This document shows positions 39,096 to 50,501 of a DNA stretch of 64,000 nt, in pieces. Under the pieces are notes generated by a model. That model saw only the letters and a list, made by a program, of their open reading frames with translations, was not told where the DNA came from and searched no databases. Position 1 is the first letter of the stretch; each line of letters starts with the position of its first letter. Source of the DNA: Rhodococcus sp. H36-A4 (GTDB lineage Bacteria; Actinomycetota; Actinomycetes; Mycobacteriales; Mycobacteriaceae); the NCBI RefSeq assembly GCF_027158005.1, contig NZ_JAPVLQ010000003.1, positions 372,001 through 436,000 on the forward strand, in the 5' to 3' direction. Position numbers and translations under genes: made by a program.

Positions 39096-40508
39096 GTGAG
39101 TAGCGAAGCATGGATCATCGTCGCGGCCGTTCTGGCCATCCTGGCCGTGGGGCTCGTAGTCGGACTCGTGGTGTCGCGTCGTCGGCGAATATCGCTCACC
39201 TCTCCGGAGACGCCGAAGATCGAGGAGGGCGAGAAAGACAAGTCGGGCGGATACAAGGCCGGTGGGGGATTCTCGTTCAGCCAGGGAAGCTCGGTTGCCG
39301 AGCCAGATCTCGCGCCGAAACCACAGCCCGAGCCGCTACCCGAGCCTGTGGCCGCCCCGGAGCCCCAGCCTTCACTGGAGCCCCAGCCTTCTCTGGAACC
39401 TGAGCCTTCTCTGGAGCCAGAGCCTTCTCTGGAACCTGCGCCGTCGGCAGAGCCCGAGCCGTCTCTGGAGCCTCAGCCGTCTCTGGAACCTGAGCCTTCT
39501 CTGGAGCCTGAGCCATCCCCGGAACCCAAGCCGGCGCCTGCCCTCGATTCCGATCAGGTATCCGCCGCGCAGGTTCTCGACGAGATTGCTCCTACCGATG
39601 GGCGGTTGGATCGCCTACGCGGTCGACTCTCTCGCTCGCAGTCCGCAATCGGTAAGAGCTTGTTGGGAATCCTCGGCGGCGGCGACCTCGATGAGGATTC
39701 GTGGGAAGAAGTCGAGGACACACTGCTGATCGCAGACCTCGGTTCGTCGACGACCAACGAGATCATGACCTCGCTGCGCGAGCAGATGGCGTCGCGGAGC
39801 ATCCGCACAGAGGCCGACGCCCGAGCGTTGCTGCGAGAGATTCTCGTCAAACAGTTGCATCCGGAGTTCGATCGGTCGATCAGAGCGCTGCCGCATGAGG
39901 GCACACCTGCTGTGCTACTTGTCGTCGGTGTGAACGGGACGGGCAAGACGACCACGACCGGGAAGTTGGCGCGCGTGCTCGTTGCGGACGGGCGTCGTGT
40001 TCTGTTGGGTGCCGCGGATACGTTCCGTGCCGCTGCGGCGGATCAATTGCAGACGTGGGCCGAGCGTGTGGGTGCCGACGTCGTTCGCGGCAAGGACGGC
40101 GCCGATCCGGCTGCCGTTGCCTTCGACGCAGTGACGCGAGGTATCGAGCTGGGAGTAGATGTTGTTCTTGTCGACACCGCCGGACGTCTCCATACGAAGT
40201 CCGGATTGATGGACGAACTCGGCAAGGTCAAGCGGGTAATCGAGAAGCGAGCGCACGTCGACGACGTGTTGCTTGTCCTGGATGCGACCGTGGGGCAGAA
40301 CGGTCTGATGCAGGCACGCGTATTCGCCGAGGTAGTGAACATCACCGGGGTGGTCTTGACCAAGCTCGACGGCACTGCCAAGGGGGGCATCGTCTTCCAG
40401 GTGCAGCGTGAACTCGGAGTGCCGGTCAAGCTCGTCGGACTCGGGGAAGGCGCCGACGATTTGGCTCCTTTCGAGCCCGAGGCCTTCGTCGATGCGTTGC
40501 TCGGCTGA
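39096..40508 (+). CDS. ftsY: Signal recognition particle receptor FtsY
   Basis: A 470-residue SRP GTPase that docks SRP-ribosome complexes at the membrane. An N-terminal transmembrane anchor (AWIIVAAVLAILAVGLVVGL) is present. A proline/glutamate repeat region (residues about 75-148) and the NG domain follow: GVNGTGKTTTTGKLA (G1), DTAGRLHTK (G3), TKLDGTAKGG (G4). GTG start. Downstream of smc, the usual smc-ftsY pair. Confidence 0.98.
   Translation: MSSEAWIIVAAVLAILAVGLVVGLVVSRRRRISLTSPETPKIEEGEKDKSGGYKAGGGFSFSQGSSVAEPDLAPKPQPEPLPEPVAAPEPQPSLEPQPSLEPEPSLEPEPSLEPAPSAEPEPSLEPQPSLEPEPSLEPEPSPEPKPAPALDSDQVSAAQVLDEIAPTDGRLDRLRGRLSRSQSAIGKSLLGILGGGDLDEDSWEEVEDTLLIADLGSSTTNEIMTSLREQMASRSIRTEADARALLREILVKQLHPEFDRSIRALPHEGTPAVLLVVGVNGTGKTTTTGKLARVLVADGRRVLLGAADTFRAAAADQLQTWAERVGADVVRGKDGADPAAVAFDAVTRGIELGVDVVLVDTAGRLHTKSGLMDELGKVKRVIEKRAHVDDVLLVLDATVGQNGLMQARVFAEVVNITGVVLTKLDGTAKGGIVFQVQRELGVPVKLVGLGEGADDLAPFEPEAFVDALLG
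39360..39530 (+). repeat. EPSLEP hexapeptide repeat tract in ftsY
   Basis: About nine 18-bp units encoding variants of EPSLEP/EPQPSL (residues about 89-145). A low-complexity acidic spacer between the membrane anchor and the GTPase. It is too regular and in frame to be a CRISPR; the units share third-base variation, so selection is on the protein. Confidence 0.9.
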
Positions 40509-40568
40509 CCGGATCGGCTCGGTCGATGTCTGCCCGGAGTACGTCGGGCGGTAAGTAGTCGGCCGAAA

Positions 40569-40596
40569 TCAGTGGTTTTCTGAAAATTCAGTGGTT
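40569..40596 (+). repeat. Direct repeat TCAGTGGTT upstream of amt
   Basis: TCAGTGGTT at 40569-40577 and 40588-40596 are 19 bp apart. Inverse copies of the core occur at 40612-40619 (AAAACCAC) and 40708-40715 (AAACCACT), the last beside the GlnR box. They lie in the 257-bp ftsY-amt gap, which holds no gene. Possible second regulator sites; function unknown. Confidence 0.4.
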
Positions 40597-40663
40597 CTTC
40601 GGAATTCGATCAAAACCACAAACGCCTGCACGAAATGTTATTGCAACAGTTTTGGTCCATCCG

Positions 40664-40701
40664 TTCACACGAGCGAAACACCAGAGTGTCATGGATGAAA
40701 C
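40664..40701 (+). promoter_or_regulatory. GlnR box (two-site) upstream of amt
   Basis: TTCAC-n6-GAAAC-n6-GTGTC-n6-GAAAC matches the actinobacterial GlnR consensus gTnAC-n6-GaAAC-n6-gTnAC-n6-GaAAC in register throughout. Both GAAAC half-sites are exact and the gTnAC half-sites each have one change. It ends 64 bp before the amt start codon, which fits GlnR activation of amt-glnK-glnD under nitrogen limitation as known in Streptomyces and mycobacteria. The glnR gene is not in this window. Confidence 0.75.
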
Positions 40702-40765
40702 TTCGTGAAACCACTCTTTCTCTCAGACGGCGCATCATCCGGTGCGCACGAGAAGGAGGGTGTAC

Positions 40766-42070
40766 GTGAGTCCCGAGGAATTGTTGGCCAACTCCGGCAA
40801 TGCTGCCTGGATGCTGACAGCAGCATCGTTGGTGCTGCTGATGACGCCAGGTTTGGCGTTTTTCTATGGTGGTATGTCGCAGCAGAAATCCGTACTCAAC
40901 ATGATGATGATGTCGTTCGGGGCAATGTTCGTCGTCGCGCTCGTCTACGTCCTGTGGGGATGGTCGATGTCGTATGGAACCGAGAACATCGGCGGGGTGT
41001 TCGCGAACCCCTTCGAGTTCTTCGGTTTGAAGGATTCGATCACAGATGCGGACGGAAACTTCCTTGCCGGCGCCTGGGGCTACCCGAACGTCGTCGACAT
41101 TGCCTTCCAGGTGACATTCGCGATCATCACGGTCGCACTCATCAGCGGCTCGCTCGCTGGACGCGTCAAGTACGGCACCTGGCTGGTGTTCGCCGGCGTC
41201 TGGGTCACCCTGGCTTACTTCCCCCTCGCACACATGGTGTGGGGCGGCGGATTGCTCTCCGGTTCGGAGGACGGCTTCGCAGCGAAGATCTTCGGTACGA
41301 CCGACGACGGCGACGGTGGGCTCGTTGCGGCTGTCCCGCCGATCGACTTCGCTGGTGGCACCGTGGTCCACATCAACGCAGGAATTGCCGGTCTGATTCT
41401 GGCGCTCATCATCGGCAAGCGCGCAGGATTCGGTCGAGTTGCGTTCCGACCGCACAACCTCCCGTTCGTCATGCTCGGTGCGGCTCTGCTGTGGTTCGGT
41501 TGGTTCGGTTTCAATGCAGGCTCCGCCTTCGCTGCTGACGGGTTCGCGGGTCTGGCCTGGGTCAACACGACTACTGCTGCGGCAGCTGCGATCGCAGGCT
41601 GGCTCGTCGTGGAACGTATCCGCGACGGCCATGCCACCAGCCTCGGTGCTGCTTCGGGCATCGTCGCAGGTTTGGTCGCCATCACACCCGCTGCAGGCGC
41701 CCTGACCCCGATCGGATCGATCTTCCTCGGCGTCGTCGCCGGAGCGCTCTCCGCTCTGGCCGTCGGCCTCAAATTCAAGTTCGGCTACGACGACTCGCTG
41801 GACGTCGTCGGTGTCCACCTCGTGTCGGGTCTGTGGGGCACCATCGGAATCGGTTTCTTCGCGTCCGAAACCGGGCTGTTCTACGGTGGCGACTACAAGC
41901 AGTTGGTCGTCCAGACGGTCATCGCTCTGTCTGCTGTGATCTTCACCGGTGTCGTCACCGCGATCATCGCGTTTGCGCTCAAGCCACTCGGCTGGCGTGT
42001 GTCGGATGAAGGCGAAGCCAAGGGCATCGACGAAGCTGAGCACGCTGAGACTGCGTACGACTTCGCTTGA
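40766..42070 (+). CDS. amt: Ammonium transporter
   Basis: A 434-residue Amt/Rh channel with about 11 membrane helices. It conducts ammonium or ammonia. The twin pore histidines are in GGTVVHINAG and VGVHLVSGLWG; LLMTPGLAFFYGG is the family start. GTG at 40766 has a near-perfect AAGGAGG 7 bp upstream; an earlier ATG at 40742 has none. First gene of amt-glnK-glnD under a GlnR box. It should be closed by unmodified GlnK when nitrogen is plentiful. Confidence 0.97.
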   Translation: MSPEELLANSGNAAWMLTAASLVLLMTPGLAFFYGGMSQQKSVLNMMMMSFGAMFVVALVYVLWGWSMSYGTENIGGVFANPFEFFGLKDSITDADGNFLAGAWGYPNVVDIAFQVTFAIITVALISGSLAGRVKYGTWLVFAGVWVTLAYFPLAHMVWGGGLLSGSEDGFAAKIFGTTDDGDGGLVAAVPPIDFAGGTVVHINAGIAGLILALIIGKRAGFGRVAFRPHNLPFVMLGAALLWFGWFGFNAGSAFAADGFAGLAWVNTTTAAAAAIAGWLVVERIRDGHATSLGAASGIVAGLVAITPAAGALTPIGSIFLGVVAGALSALAVGLKFKFGYDDSLDVVGVHLVSGLWGTIGIGFFASETGLFYGGDYKQLVVQTVIALSAVIFTGVVTAIIAFALKPLGWRVSDEGEAKGIDEAEHAETAYDFA

Positions 42071-42132
42071 CAGGGTAAAGATAGGGGGCGAGAAGTCGCT
42101 CCGAATACAACCGAGCATTCGTGAGCTTGTGA

Positions 42133-45034
<2,902 letters not shown>

Positions 45035-45218
45035 ATGCTGGTTCGGGTGGTCAAAGACGAACTCTTCAGAGAGTGGTGATATTTCATAAAGATTGGGTTA
45101 CGGTCTGTGCGGGCGAGATCAATTTGTTATGTTTCACGCTATCGAATGAAAGTACGACTTCCGGTCGTTTCACGACGCTCGAGATTCATGCACGCCGACG
45201 ACTGATGAGGTATTAACT

Positions 45219-46034
45219 GTGGGATCCCACCGGCGGTCGAACATATACGTTCCGATCGAGATGGATATCGATGCACCGCGCGGGCGTCACAGGGCACACG
45301 TAGAGAAGAACGAAGCCGGACTGCGTGCCGCGACGATCGTTCTGGCTACCGGCGCGATCGTGGCGGGAGCTGCACAGTTGGGGGCGGGTACCGCCGCCGC
45401 CGCCCCTGCGCCGGAAGCTCCGACGGCGGGAATGCCGTTCGAAATTCCGCAGAACCTCCTCCCTGGAGGCTTCGAGTTGCCGCCGGGTATCGAGATCCCG
45501 GAGAACATCGCGCTCCCGCAAGGACTTCAGCTTCCGGACACGTCGAACCTGCAGGGCTTCGGAATTCCTGACGTCGGAGCCGCAGCCCAAGATTTGATCA
45601 GGGGCCTCCAGCCCATCAAAGAGCGGGCTGTCCAGCCTGTATCCGGGGTTCTCACATCGAAATTCGGGTCCCGTTGGGGTGCGCACCACGGTGGCCTCGA
45701 CATCGCTGCTCCAATCGGAACACCGATTTTGGCCGCGACCGACGGCCAGGTGACAGCTGCGGGACCGGCCTCCGGATTCGGTCTATGGGTAAAGGTGCTG
45801 CACGAGGACGGCACCGAGACCGTCTACGGGCACATCAACGATTATTCGGTGACCCCCGGACAGCATGTGACGGCAGGTCAGCAGATCGCCACGGTAGGTA
45901 ACCGCGGCGAATCCAGCGGCCCGCACCTGCATTTCGAGGTCCACGATCCGAGTGGTTTGAAGGTCGATCCCGCCGAGTGGCTCTCCATGCGTGGAGTCGC
46001 GGTCACATGGACCGACCCGGCACTCAACGCCTGA
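45219..46034 (+). CDS. Secreted M23 (LytM) family metallopeptidase
   Basis: A 271-residue exported endopeptidase-like protein. A charged tail of about 35 residues precedes a hydrophobic export segment (AATIVLATGAIVAGAAQLGAG). A proline-rich spacer with PPGIEIPENIALPQGLQLPD-type near-repeats follows. The C-terminal LytM domain contains the zinc ligands HHGGLDIAAP and HLHFEVH, so it is probably active. It should cut peptidoglycan cross-links outside the cell. GTG start with GAGG 9 bp upstream. The 184-bp leader has no gene or recognisable riboswitch. It splits glnD from ffh. Confidence 0.9.
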   Translation: MGSHRRSNIYVPIEMDIDAPRGRHRAHVEKNEAGLRAATIVLATGAIVAGAAQLGAGTAAAAPAPEAPTAGMPFEIPQNLLPGGFELPPGIEIPENIALPQGLQLPDTSNLQGFGIPDVGAAAQDLIRGLQPIKERAVQPVSGVLTSKFGSRWGAHHGGLDIAAPIGTPILAATDGQVTAAGPASGFGLWVKVLHEDGTETVYGHINDYSVTPGQHVTAGQQIATVGNRGESSGPHLHFEVHDPSGLKVDPAEWLSMRGVAVTWTDPALNA

Positions 46035-46170
46035 ACTCGAAGGTCGTTTTCCGGCGTGCACAGCGCTGTAGAACCCTCGCCGACGACCTGGAGTAGTACC
46101 GGGCGTTAGTGTGGAGCCTGCTCTACACGACGTTCACGCCCCATTCGCAATCGGCTCAGGAGTGCAATCG

Positions 46171-47715
46171 GTGTTCGAATCCCTTTCCGACAGGTTGACC
46201 GGGACGCTCAAAGACCTCCGTGGCAAGGGGCGTCTGTCGCCTGCCGATATCGATGCCACCGCCCGCGAAATTCGACTTGCGCTGCTCGAAGCCGACGTGG
46301 CGCTTCCTGTGGTGCGCGAGTTCATCACGCGAATCAAGACGCGAGCCAAGGGTGCGGAGGTTTCGGGTGCGCTCAATCCTGCCCAGCAGGTCGTCAAGAT
46401 CGTCAACGAAGAACTTGTCGGAATTCTCGGCGGTGAGACCCGTCGACTGACCTTCGCGAAGACACCTCCGACCGTCGTCATGCTGGCAGGCCTGCAGGGC
46501 TCCGGTAAGACCACGCTTGCCGGCAAGCTCGCCAAGTGGTTGAAGGATCAGGGGCACACGCCTCTTCTGGTCGCCTGCGATCTGCAGCGGCCGGGCGCGG
46601 TCAGTCAGCTTCAGATCGTCGGAGAACGCGCGGGCGCGACTGTATTCGCCCCGCACCCGGGCACGTCCATCGGAGGCGGGGAGAACGCGCTGGGAGTCTC
46701 TGCCGCCGATCCTGTCGAGGTTGCTCGTGCAGGTGTTGCCGAGGCCCGGAACAAGCAGTACGACATCGTCATCGTCGATACGGCCGGCCGGCTCGGCATC
46801 GATACCGAACTGATGAATCAGGCCGCGGGTATCCGAGATGCGGTCCAACCGGACGAAACCCTGTTCGTTCTCGATGCGATGGTCGGCCAGGATGCCGTGA
46901 GCACGGCGCAAGCATTCCGCGACGGTGTCGGTTTCACCGGTGTCGTCCTGACCAAGCTCGACGGAGATGCGCGTGGCGGCGCTGCACTGAGTGTGCGCGA
47001 GGTAACCGGTGCCCCGATCATGTTCGCATCCACGGGTGAGAAGCTCGAAGACTTCGACGTGTTCCACCCCGACCGGATGGCCAGTCGGATTCTCGGAATG
47101 GGTGACGTCCTCAGCCTCATCGAGCAGGCGGAGCAGCATTTCGACGCGGAACAGGCCGAAGCGACCGCGAACAAGATCGGGTCGGGTCAGCTGACGCTGG
47201 ACGACTTCCTCGAGCAGATGATGGCCGTTCGCAAAATGGGCCCGATCGGCAATTTGCTCGGCATGCTTCCCGGCGCCGGCCAGATGAAGGAACTGGCCAA
47301 TGTGGACGAGAAGCAACTCGACCGCGTGCAGGCCATCATTCGCGGCATGACGCCACTCGAGCGCACCGATCCCAAGATCATCAATGCCTCCCGCAGACTG
47401 CGTATCGCCAACGGATCCGGAGTCAAGGTTTCCGACGTCAACCAACTCGTCGATCGCTTCTTCGAAGCGCGGAAGATGATGTCGGCCATGGCAGGTCGCA
47501 TGGGGATGCCGGGCGCACGCAAGCAGGTCCGCAGTAAGAAGGGTAAAAAAGGCAAGAAGGGTGCTCGTGGCCCAACCCAGCCGAAGATCCGGGGCGGCTT
47601 CCCGGGTATGCCGGGTGGCATGCCCGATCTGTCCGGAATGCCGCAGGGCCTCGATCAGATTCCGCCGGGTCTCGAAGGCATCGACCTGTCCCAGCTCAAG
47701 CTGCCCAAGAAGTAG
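46171..47715 (+). CDS. ffh: Signal recognition particle protein Ffh
   Basis: A 514-residue SRP54 homologue that binds signal peptides and 4.5S RNA. The NG domain has GLQGSGKTTLAGKLA (G1), DTAGRLGID (G3) and TKLDGDARGG (G4). The methionine-rich M domain (KMGPIGNLLGMLPGAGQMK, RRLRIANGSG) follows. A lysine cluster and a glycine/methionine/proline tail (GGFPGMPGGMPD) extend it. GTG start with AGGAG upstream; the longer frame begins before it. Its partner FtsY is 6 kb upstream. The 4.5S RNA gene is not seen here. Confidence 0.97.
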   Translation: MFESLSDRLTGTLKDLRGKGRLSPADIDATAREIRLALLEADVALPVVREFITRIKTRAKGAEVSGALNPAQQVVKIVNEELVGILGGETRRLTFAKTPPTVVMLAGLQGSGKTTLAGKLAKWLKDQGHTPLLVACDLQRPGAVSQLQIVGERAGATVFAPHPGTSIGGGENALGVSAADPVEVARAGVAEARNKQYDIVIVDTAGRLGIDTELMNQAAGIRDAVQPDETLFVLDAMVGQDAVSTAQAFRDGVGFTGVVLTKLDGDARGGAALSVREVTGAPIMFASTGEKLEDFDVFHPDRMASRILGMGDVLSLIEQAEQHFDAEQAEATANKIGSGQLTLDDFLEQMMAVRKMGPIGNLLGMLPGAGQMKELANVDEKQLDRVQAIIRGMTPLERTDPKIINASRRLRIANGSGVKVSDVNQLVDRFFEARKMMSAMAGRMGMPGARKQVRSKKGKKGKKGARGPTQPKIRGGFPGMPGGMPDLSGMPQGLDQIPPGLEGIDLSQLKLPKK

Positions 47716-47721
47716 GCCGAC

Positions 47722-48804
47722 ATGGTCGGATTCAGAGTTCGTGGTCGGGTGCTGCCGTCCGAGGAACTCGTCGAATTGTGGATCGTGGATGGTCTCGTCT
47801 CGGTCGAACCGGTAGTGGGTGCGCAGACACTGTGCGAGGACGGCTGGATTCTCCCCGGACTCGTCGACGCGCACTGTCACGTCGGTATCAAGTACGGCGG
47901 CGGACACGAGGACCTTCCCGGCGCAGTCGAGCAGGCGAAGACCGAGCGTGATGTCGGTGCATTGTTGCTGCGTGATGCTGGATCGCCCATCGACACCAGG
48001 GAACTCGACGAGTACGAAGATCTGCCGCGGATAATTCGCGCTGGACGGCACATCGCCATGCCCAAGCGGTACATCCCGGGTTTGGCCGTCGATATCGAGG
48101 ACGAATCACAACTGCCGGAAGCTGTTGCGCAGCAGGCGCGATCGGGTGACGGTTGGGTCAAGCTGGTCGGTGACTGGATCGACAGAAGCGTCGGCGACCT
48201 CAGCCCGCTGTGGGACGAGGCGATCCTTGAGAAGGCAATCGATGCAGCGCACGCCGAAGGTGCGCGAGTCACCGCGCACGTGTTCGGTGAGGACGCGTTG
48301 CCGGGTTTGATCGGGGCCGGGATCGACTGCATCGAGCACGGCACCGGTCTGACGGACGCGACGATCGAGCAAATGGTCGAGCACGGAACTGCCCTTGTTC
48401 CGACGCTGATCAACATCGAGACGTTTCCCGATATAGCGGCTTCGGCCGGCAAGTATCCGGTCTACGCGCGACACATGCGGGAACTTCACGGTCGAGTGGC
48501 GTCGACCATCGGACGAGCACACGATGCCGGTATACCGATCTTTGCGGGGACCGATGCAGGCGGATCCATTCGGCATGGACGGATTGCCGACGAGGTGCAG
48601 GCACTCGAACGCGTGGGAATGACCGCTACCGAAGCCCTGGGAGCTGCGTGCTGGGACGCCAGATCCTGGCTCGGGCATCCCGGACTCGAGCACGGAGCGC
48701 CCGCCGACCTGCTGATCTACACGACGGATCCACGCAGGGGGCCGGAGGTGCTGTCGGCGCCCGACGTCGTAGTGCTGCGTGGTGTGCCGATCGAACGAAG
48801 ATGA
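47722..48804 (+). CDS. Amidohydrolase family protein
   Basis: A 360-residue metal-dependent hydrolase of the amidohydrolase superfamily. The metal-binding start is GLVDAHCHVGIKYGGG, followed by VTAHVFGEDA, IDCIEHGTGL and AGTDAGGS, giving the usual His, His, Asp pattern. Imidazolonepropionase, prolidase and cyclic-imidase-type activities are all possible; substrate unassigned. Begins 6 bp after ffh with ATG. The stop overlaps the next ATG (ATGA). Corresponds to Rv2915c. Confidence 0.88.
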   Translation: MVGFRVRGRVLPSEELVELWIVDGLVSVEPVVGAQTLCEDGWILPGLVDAHCHVGIKYGGGHEDLPGAVEQAKTERDVGALLLRDAGSPIDTRELDEYEDLPRIIRAGRHIAMPKRYIPGLAVDIEDESQLPEAVAQQARSGDGWVKLVGDWIDRSVGDLSPLWDEAILEKAIDAAHAEGARVTAHVFGEDALPGLIGAGIDCIEHGTGLTDATIEQMVEHGTALVPTLINIETFPDIAASAGKYPVYARHMRELHGRVASTIGRAHDAGIPIFAGTDAGGSIRHGRIADEVQALERVGMTATEALGAACWDARSWLGHPGLEHGAPADLLIYTTDPRRGPEVLSAPDVVVLRGVPIERR

Positions 48805-49631
48805 CCCGGCCGGGTCCGAGTGACCCCGAGGACCTTCCGCCGAGTTGGGCCGGCATGGCCCCGATGAACGCTGTTCATCATCGAAGCACCGGGTACTCGG
48901 ATCGCTACTGGCGGGCCGAGTCGCTGGCTGCGAAACGGCGAGGCGGTCAGAGATGGGGAATTCCATCAGCGGCCGCCGTGCTCGCCCTCAACCTTGCAGG
49001 CTTCCTGGCGTTGCCATGGATGATCGACACCGACTCCTCTCCCGCCTACGTTCTGGCGATCATGATTCCCAGTGTCCTGGCTGCGAGCCTTGCATTCGTG
49101 ATCACTGCGCGCCGAGGGAACGGCCCCGCCGTCGACTTCGGTCTGCCGGCCACGCTTTCCGAATGGGGAGCTCAGCTTCGATCCGGAATTGCCTGGGGTG
49201 CCGCTGCCTTGGCAGGCGGCCTGTTAATCGCGGTGCTTGTCCTAGCTCGTACCGACCTCGAGGATCGATCACCGCTCGGCAACCTGATCGGCATACCGTT
49301 GCCCTGGAAAGTCGCGTTGGTGGGGTGGATCTGGATCGGCGCCCCGTTCTGCGAGGAAGTGATGTTCCGGGGGATGCTGTGGGGTGCGCTCGAACGGCGT
49401 ACAGCGCCGATGAGGATGTCCTGGTTGGGAAACAGATGGGTCGTTCTGGTGGTCACGGCAGTCGTGTTCGCGCTGTGGCATCGCGAAGGATGGCGTTTTC
49501 TAGTGTTGGTGTGGGGCGGATTCGCTATCGGCATCGCCCGGATGCGAACCGGGTCGGTAGTGGCATCCACTACCGCTCACTCGGTGAACAACACCCTGCC
49601 GGCGCTGGCGATTCTCTCTCTGGCAGAATAG
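48801..49631 (+). CDS. CPBP family intramembrane metalloprotease
   Basis: A 276-residue membrane protein with about six to eight helices. CPBP/Abi motifs are present: EEVMFRG (EExxxR), FALWH (FxxxH) and HSVNN (HxxxN), so the glutamates and histidines of the proposed active site are kept. Related proteins cut prenylated or membrane substrates or give bacteriocin self-immunity; target unknown. ATG overlaps the amidohydrolase stop by ATGA, so the two are translationally coupled. Confidence 0.88.
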   Translation: MTRPGPSDPEDLPPSWAGMAPMNAVHHRSTGYSDRYWRAESLAAKRRGGQRWGIPSAAAVLALNLAGFLALPWMIDTDSSPAYVLAIMIPSVLAASLAFVITARRGNGPAVDFGLPATLSEWGAQLRSGIAWGAAALAGGLLIAVLVLARTDLEDRSPLGNLIGIPLPWKVALVGWIWIGAPFCEEVMFRGMLWGALERRTAPMRMSWLGNRWVVLVVTAVVFALWHREGWRFLVLVWGGFAIGIARMRTGSVVASTTAHSVNNTLPALAILSLAE

Positions 49632-49759
49632 GCAGCTGTTCGCCCGTCCACCGGTTACGTACCGCACGGCGGTCACAACACCTCCATCGCAAAACCGGGT
49701 GCGCATCCCATACGCACCGCAGAATTGCGGCGTGACCAACTCGAAAGGCTCTATTTTTC

Positions 49760-50251
49760 ATGGCTGTCAAGATCAAGCTCATGCGTATCGGCAAGATCCG
49801 CACCCCGCACTACCGCGTCGTCATCGCTGACTCTCGCACGCGCCGCAACGGCCGTGCTGTCGAGACCATCGGCAAGTACGAGCCCAAGCAGGACCCCAGC
49901 ATCATCGACATCGATTCCGAGCGCGCGCAGTACTGGCTCGGCGTCGGCGCTATCCCCACCGAGCCCGTCGAAGCCCTGCTGAAGATCACCGGTGATTGGC
50001 AGAAGTTCAAGGGCCTTCCAGGCACCGAAGGCACGCTCCGCTTCGCTGAGGCAAAGCCCTCCAAGCTGGACCTCTTCAACGCTGCACTGGCTCAGGCCGA
50101 CGCCGAGCCGCTCGGTGACGCTACGACTGCCAAGAAGAAAAAGGCTCCGAAGGCCGACGAGGCTACAAAGGCCGATGAGACGGCCAAGGCCGACGATTCG
50201 GCTGCAGCCGAGACCGCAGAAGCTCCGGCCGCCGAGGCTGCTGAGAAGTGA
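49760..50251 (+). CDS. rpsP: 30S ribosomal protein S16
   Basis: A 163-residue S16. The core [21 protein letters not shown] to about residue 115 is standard. The last 50 residues are an alanine/lysine/glutamate-rich tail ([15 protein letters not shown] type repeats), longer than in E. coli and common in actinobacteria. ATG start after GAAAGG. First of rpsP-khpA-rimM-trmD. A GGTGCG/CGCACC stem (49698-49718) in the leader could be regulatory. Confidence 0.96.
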   Translation: MAVKIKLMRIGKIRTPHYRVVIADSRTRRNGRAVETIGKYEPKQDPSIIDIDSERAQYWLGVGAIPTEPVEALLKITGDWQKFKGLPGTEGTLRFAEAKPSKLDLFNAALAQADAEPLGDATTAKKKKAPKADEATKADETAKADDSAAAETAEAPAAEAAEK

Positions 50252-50490
50252 GTGCCGTTGTCGCCGACGCCGTCGAACATCTTGTTCGTGGCATCGTCGC
50301 CAATCCTGACGACGTACGCGTCGAACTGATCACCGGACGTCGTGGGCGCACCGTGGAGGTTCACGTGCATCCAGATGATCTGGGTAAGGTCATCGGACGC
50401 GGCGGTCGGACGGCAACTGCGTTGCGTACCTTGGTCTCCGGAATCGGCGGTCGCGGCATTCGCGTCGACGTCGTCGATACCGATCAGTAG
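50248..50490 (+). CDS. khpA: KH domain RNA-binding protein KhpA
   Basis: An 80-residue single KH-domain protein with the GXXG loop GRGG in [19 protein letters not shown]. It binds RNA and works with KhpB in other bacteria. GTG start overlaps the rpsP stop (GTGA). Conserved between rpsP and rimM (Rv2908c). Confidence 0.95.
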   Translation: MSAVVADAVEHLVRGIVANPDDVRVELITGRRGRTVEVHVHPDDLGKVIGRGGRTATALRTLVSGIGGRGIRVDVVDTDQ

Positions 50491-50501
50491 GTAATCTCGC
50501 A

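Noticed and set aside
39360..39530. Regular repeats considered as a CRISPR array
   Set aside because: 18-bp units are in frame, without spacers, and encode a proline/glutamate tract in FtsY. No cas genes are present.
45035..45218. c-di-AMP (ydaO-type) riboswitch before the M23 peptidase gene
   Set aside because: The conserved ydaO core segments are not visible and the leader is too short.
46035..46170. 4.5S (SRP) RNA gene close to ffh
   Set aside because: No long self-complementary hairpin with the GGAA tetraloop signature could be found.
46156..48051. 631-residue open frame on the minus strand opposite ffh and the amidohydrolase gene
   Set aside because: Composition is a translated shadow of the real genes, with no recognisable motif.
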